A DNA stretch of 7,118 bases, taken from assembly GCA_910578965.1 (NCBI GenBank), contig CAJTSP010000135.1, positions 1-7,118 of the forward strand. The letters run 5' to 3'. Position numbers and translations under genes: made by a program. Shown here one piece after another: positions 5,458 to 7,118 of the stretch; the stretch's first letter is position 1; every line of letters starts with the position of its first letter. A model generated the notes under the pieces. It saw nothing but the letters and a program-made list of their open reading frames with translations. It was not told where the DNA came from and made no database searches. This DNA comes from an uncultured Oscillospiraceae bacterium (lineage in GTDB: Bacteria > Bacillota > Clostridia > Oscillospirales > Ruminococcaceae).

Positions 5458-5495
5458 AAGGGGCGGCGTGACTTCGGTCACGCCGTTTCCCCTTT
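5458..5495 (+). terminator. Strong bulged hairpin with UUCG loop overlapping the recombinase stop
   Basis: CGGCGTGAC-TTCG-GTCACGCCG (5464-5485) is a perfect 9-bp stem closed by a C(UUCG)G tetraloop on the plus strand. An outer AAGGGG/CCCCTT pairing (5458-5463 with 5489-5494) extends it across a TTT bulge. The plus-strand tail is TTTCCCCTTT, so it can act as an intrinsic terminator for rightward transcripts from the HD-GYP-like gene. On the minus strand it contains the recombinase TGA and lacks a U-tract. Confidence 0.6.
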
Positions 5496-7115
5496 CATCA
5501 GTTCATCCAGAGGGATAAAGCCCATGCCATCATACTTGATGTGGATGCTCTGGCGGCGCTTGCCGCTGGACTTGTCCGGGGCCTCCACATAGATGGCCTG
5601 CACCAGTTCCCGGAGGGCATAGGGGTCAAGGGCCTCGATGCCTATATACTTGTGCGCCTTCTGGATAAACTTCTCGATATTCTCGTTCTGTCGTTCCTGT
5701 ACTTCGATGTCCTGCCGCAAAGTGATGACCTCGGCCTCCAACTGCTTCTGTTCCGTCTCATAGCTCTGGCTCAGCATATCGAACCGTTCGTCACTCAACC
5801 GGCCGCTGGCGTTATCCTCGTAGATACGGATAAAGAGCCGTTTCAGTTCAGCGATGCGCTTCTCGTCCCGGTTGAGCTGCTTGCGGATGACCTGCAATTT
5901 CTCCGCGCTCTCCAGCTTCATCTGCTGTTCCATCACCGTGCGGAAGTAGTCCTCATGCCGGAGGATATACCCCATCACCAGCTGCATATGCTTCAGGACC
6001 AGCTGCTCCAATACCTTGACCCGGATGAAGTGTCCGCCGCATTTCTCCCTGTGCTTCTTGTGCAGGGAACAGTCAAAGAAATCCTGGGCGAAGTCCCCGT
6101 TGTTGGAAGAACCATACTGCATCTTGGAACCGCAGTCAGCGCAGTAGACCAAGCCAGAAAAGATACTGCTCCTGCCGGTGCGGGTCATGCGGTGACGCTG
6201 CTGGCGGATGACCTGGACTTTCTCAAACACATCGTCCTCGATGATGCGCTCATGGGTGTCGGGGAAAACCGCCTGCTTCTCGATTGGTGTCTCGCGCTTT
6301 TTCTTGTCCCAGATGGAGTTTGTGTAGGTCTTGAAGTTGACAGTGCAGCCTGTATACTCTCGCCGCTCCAAGATTCTAACAACAGAGCTGTCGCCCCAGC
6401 CATAGGGATTTTCCGGGTCAGGGTGCGGAGTGCTGCGCCCTTGCAGTTTCTTGTAGGCGGTGGGCGTCAGCACCTTGTCCGCCCGAAGCTGATTGGCGAT
6501 CTGCTGAGGTCCCCGCCCCTCCATGCACATCTGGAAAATGCGCCGTACCACCTGTGCGGCCTCCGGGTCAATCAGCCAGTGTCTGGGGTCATCCGGGTCC
6601 TTCACATAGCCATAAGGGACATTGACCGTCAATGGTACGCCGCGCTCACCTTTTGCCTTTTGAACAGCCCGGATTTTGCGGCTGGTATCCCGGCAATAAA
6701 ATTCGTTGAACCAGTTCTTGATGCCCGCAAAATCGTTGTTGATGCTGTTTTGGTCGGCGGTGTCGAAGTTGTCGTTGATGGCAATGAACCGGACGCCGTT
6801 CTGCGGAAAGGTGAAGTTGGTGTAAAGCCCGGTCAGCGCGGAATTTCTGCCCAGACGACTGAGGTCTTTCGTAATACAGACTGCCACTCTTCCCGCTTCG
6901 ATCTCGGCCAGCATCGCCTGGAAACCGGGGCGGTCATAGGTCACGCCGCTCACCCCATCATCCACGAAAAAGACCGGATTAGGGAAATGGTGATCCTTGC
7001 AATAGCTGAGCAAGATAGCCTTTTGATTCTCAATGGACAGGGACTCCCCAGCCCTTTCGTCCTCCTGCGACAGGCGGCAGTAGAGGGCTGTGATTTTATT
7101 TGTTGCTCCCGACAT
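5478..7115 (-). CDS. Large serine recombinase (resolvase/invertase N-terminus, zinc ribbon, DUF4368-type tail)
   Basis: This 545-residue recombinase catalyses integration and excision of a mobile element through a phosphoserine link to DNA. The catalytic domain (about 7-150) holds YCRLSQEDE with nucleophile Ser16 and Arg14, DDGVSGVTYDRPGFQAML (52-69) and DLSRLGRN (84-91). The recombinase domain follows (about 165-310; PYGYVKDP, IANQLRADKVLTPTAYKK). A zinc ribbon has CADC (325-328) and Cys349/Cys359. A coiled coil spans about 395-485, and the end (LRELVQAIYVEA...IHIKYDGMGFIPLDEL) matches the DUF4368-type tail of clostridial transposon recombinases (TnpX-like group). The ATG at 7115 is 3 nt from the window edge, so its ribosome site is not visible, but MSGATNKITALYCRLS is a normal N-terminus. 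Base composition is less GC-rich than the flanking chromosomal genes, consistent with transfer. All visible key residues are intact, so it is probably active. The rest of its element should lie beyond the right edge. Confidence 0.93.
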   Translation of the reverse strand: MSGATNKITALYCRLSQEDERAGESLSIENQKAILLSYCKDHHFPNPVFFVDDGVSGVTYDRPGFQAMLAEIEAGRVAVCITKDLSRLGRNSALTGLYTNFTFPQNGVRFIAINDNFDTADQNSINNDFAGIKNWFNEFYCRDTSRKIRAVQKAKGERGVPLTVNVPYGYVKDPDDPRHWLIDPEAAQVVRRIFQMCMEGRGPQQIANQLRADKVLTPTAYKKLQGRSTPHPDPENPYGWGDSSVVRILERREYTGCTVNFKTYTNSIWDKKKRETPIEKQAVFPDTHERIIEDDVFEKVQVIRQQRHRMTRTGRSSIFSGLVYCADCGSKMQYGSSNNGDFAQDFFDCSLHKKHREKCGGHFIRVKVLEQLVLKHMQLVMGYILRHEDYFRTVMEQQMKLESAEKLQVIRKQLNRDEKRIAELKRLFIRIYEDNASGRLSDERFDMLSQSYETEQKQLEAEVITLRQDIEVQERQNENIEKFIQKAHKYIGIEALDPYALRELVQAIYVEAPDKSSGKRRQSIHIKYDGMGFIPLDELMKGETA

Positions 7116-7118
7116 TTC

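Overview
The window looks like a chromosomal segment of a GC-rich gut Firmicute, probably an Oscillospiraceae/Ruminococcaceae-type clostridium (Faecalibacterium/Gemmiger-like). That placement rests on the GC-rich coding sequence, the Gram-positive-style ribosome binding sites, the clostridial type of the recombinase and the gene content. It is an inference; there is no rRNA or marker gene to prove it.

Layout. (1) A minus-strand operon, read from about 3270 down to the left edge: rpe (ribulose-5-phosphate 3-epimerase, TTG start), then rnfD-, rnfE- and rnfA-like membrane genes joined by 36-nt gaps or ATGA overlaps. After a small terminator-like hairpin comes the N-terminus of an unrecognised membrane-anchored protein cut by the window edge. 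(2) A compact divergent promoter region (3225-3518) with one sigma70-type promoter on each strand. (3) A plus-strand 616-residue protein with a C-terminal HD-GYP-like phosphohydrolase domain. (4) A 108-nt convergent gap holding two hairpins and an AT-rich patch, probably the edge of a mobile element. (5) A minus-strand large serine recombinase with zinc ribbon, coiled coil and DUF4368-type tail. It is visibly less GC-rich than the rest and is the end gene of an integrative element that continues off the right edge.

The most unusual content is the rnfDEA-like trio. The folds and several family signatures are clear, but the redox residues are largely missing. RnfE lacks both cysteines and RnfA lacks one of two that would hold the intramembrane [2Fe-2S] cluster. 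RnfD lacks a recognisable (S/T)GAT flavinylation motif. The genes for RnfG (expected between D and E) and RnfB (expected after A) are absent, and RnfC is not in the visible part of the operon. This suggests a stripped-down, possibly cofactor-poor membrane complex derived from Rnf/Nqr and co-transcribed with a pentose-phosphate enzyme. Its function cannot be deduced from the sequence alone.

The HD-GYP-like protein and the recombinase have no evident functional link to the operon. The first is transcribed divergently from its own promoter. The second is an insertion placed just downstream of the HD gene without breaking it.
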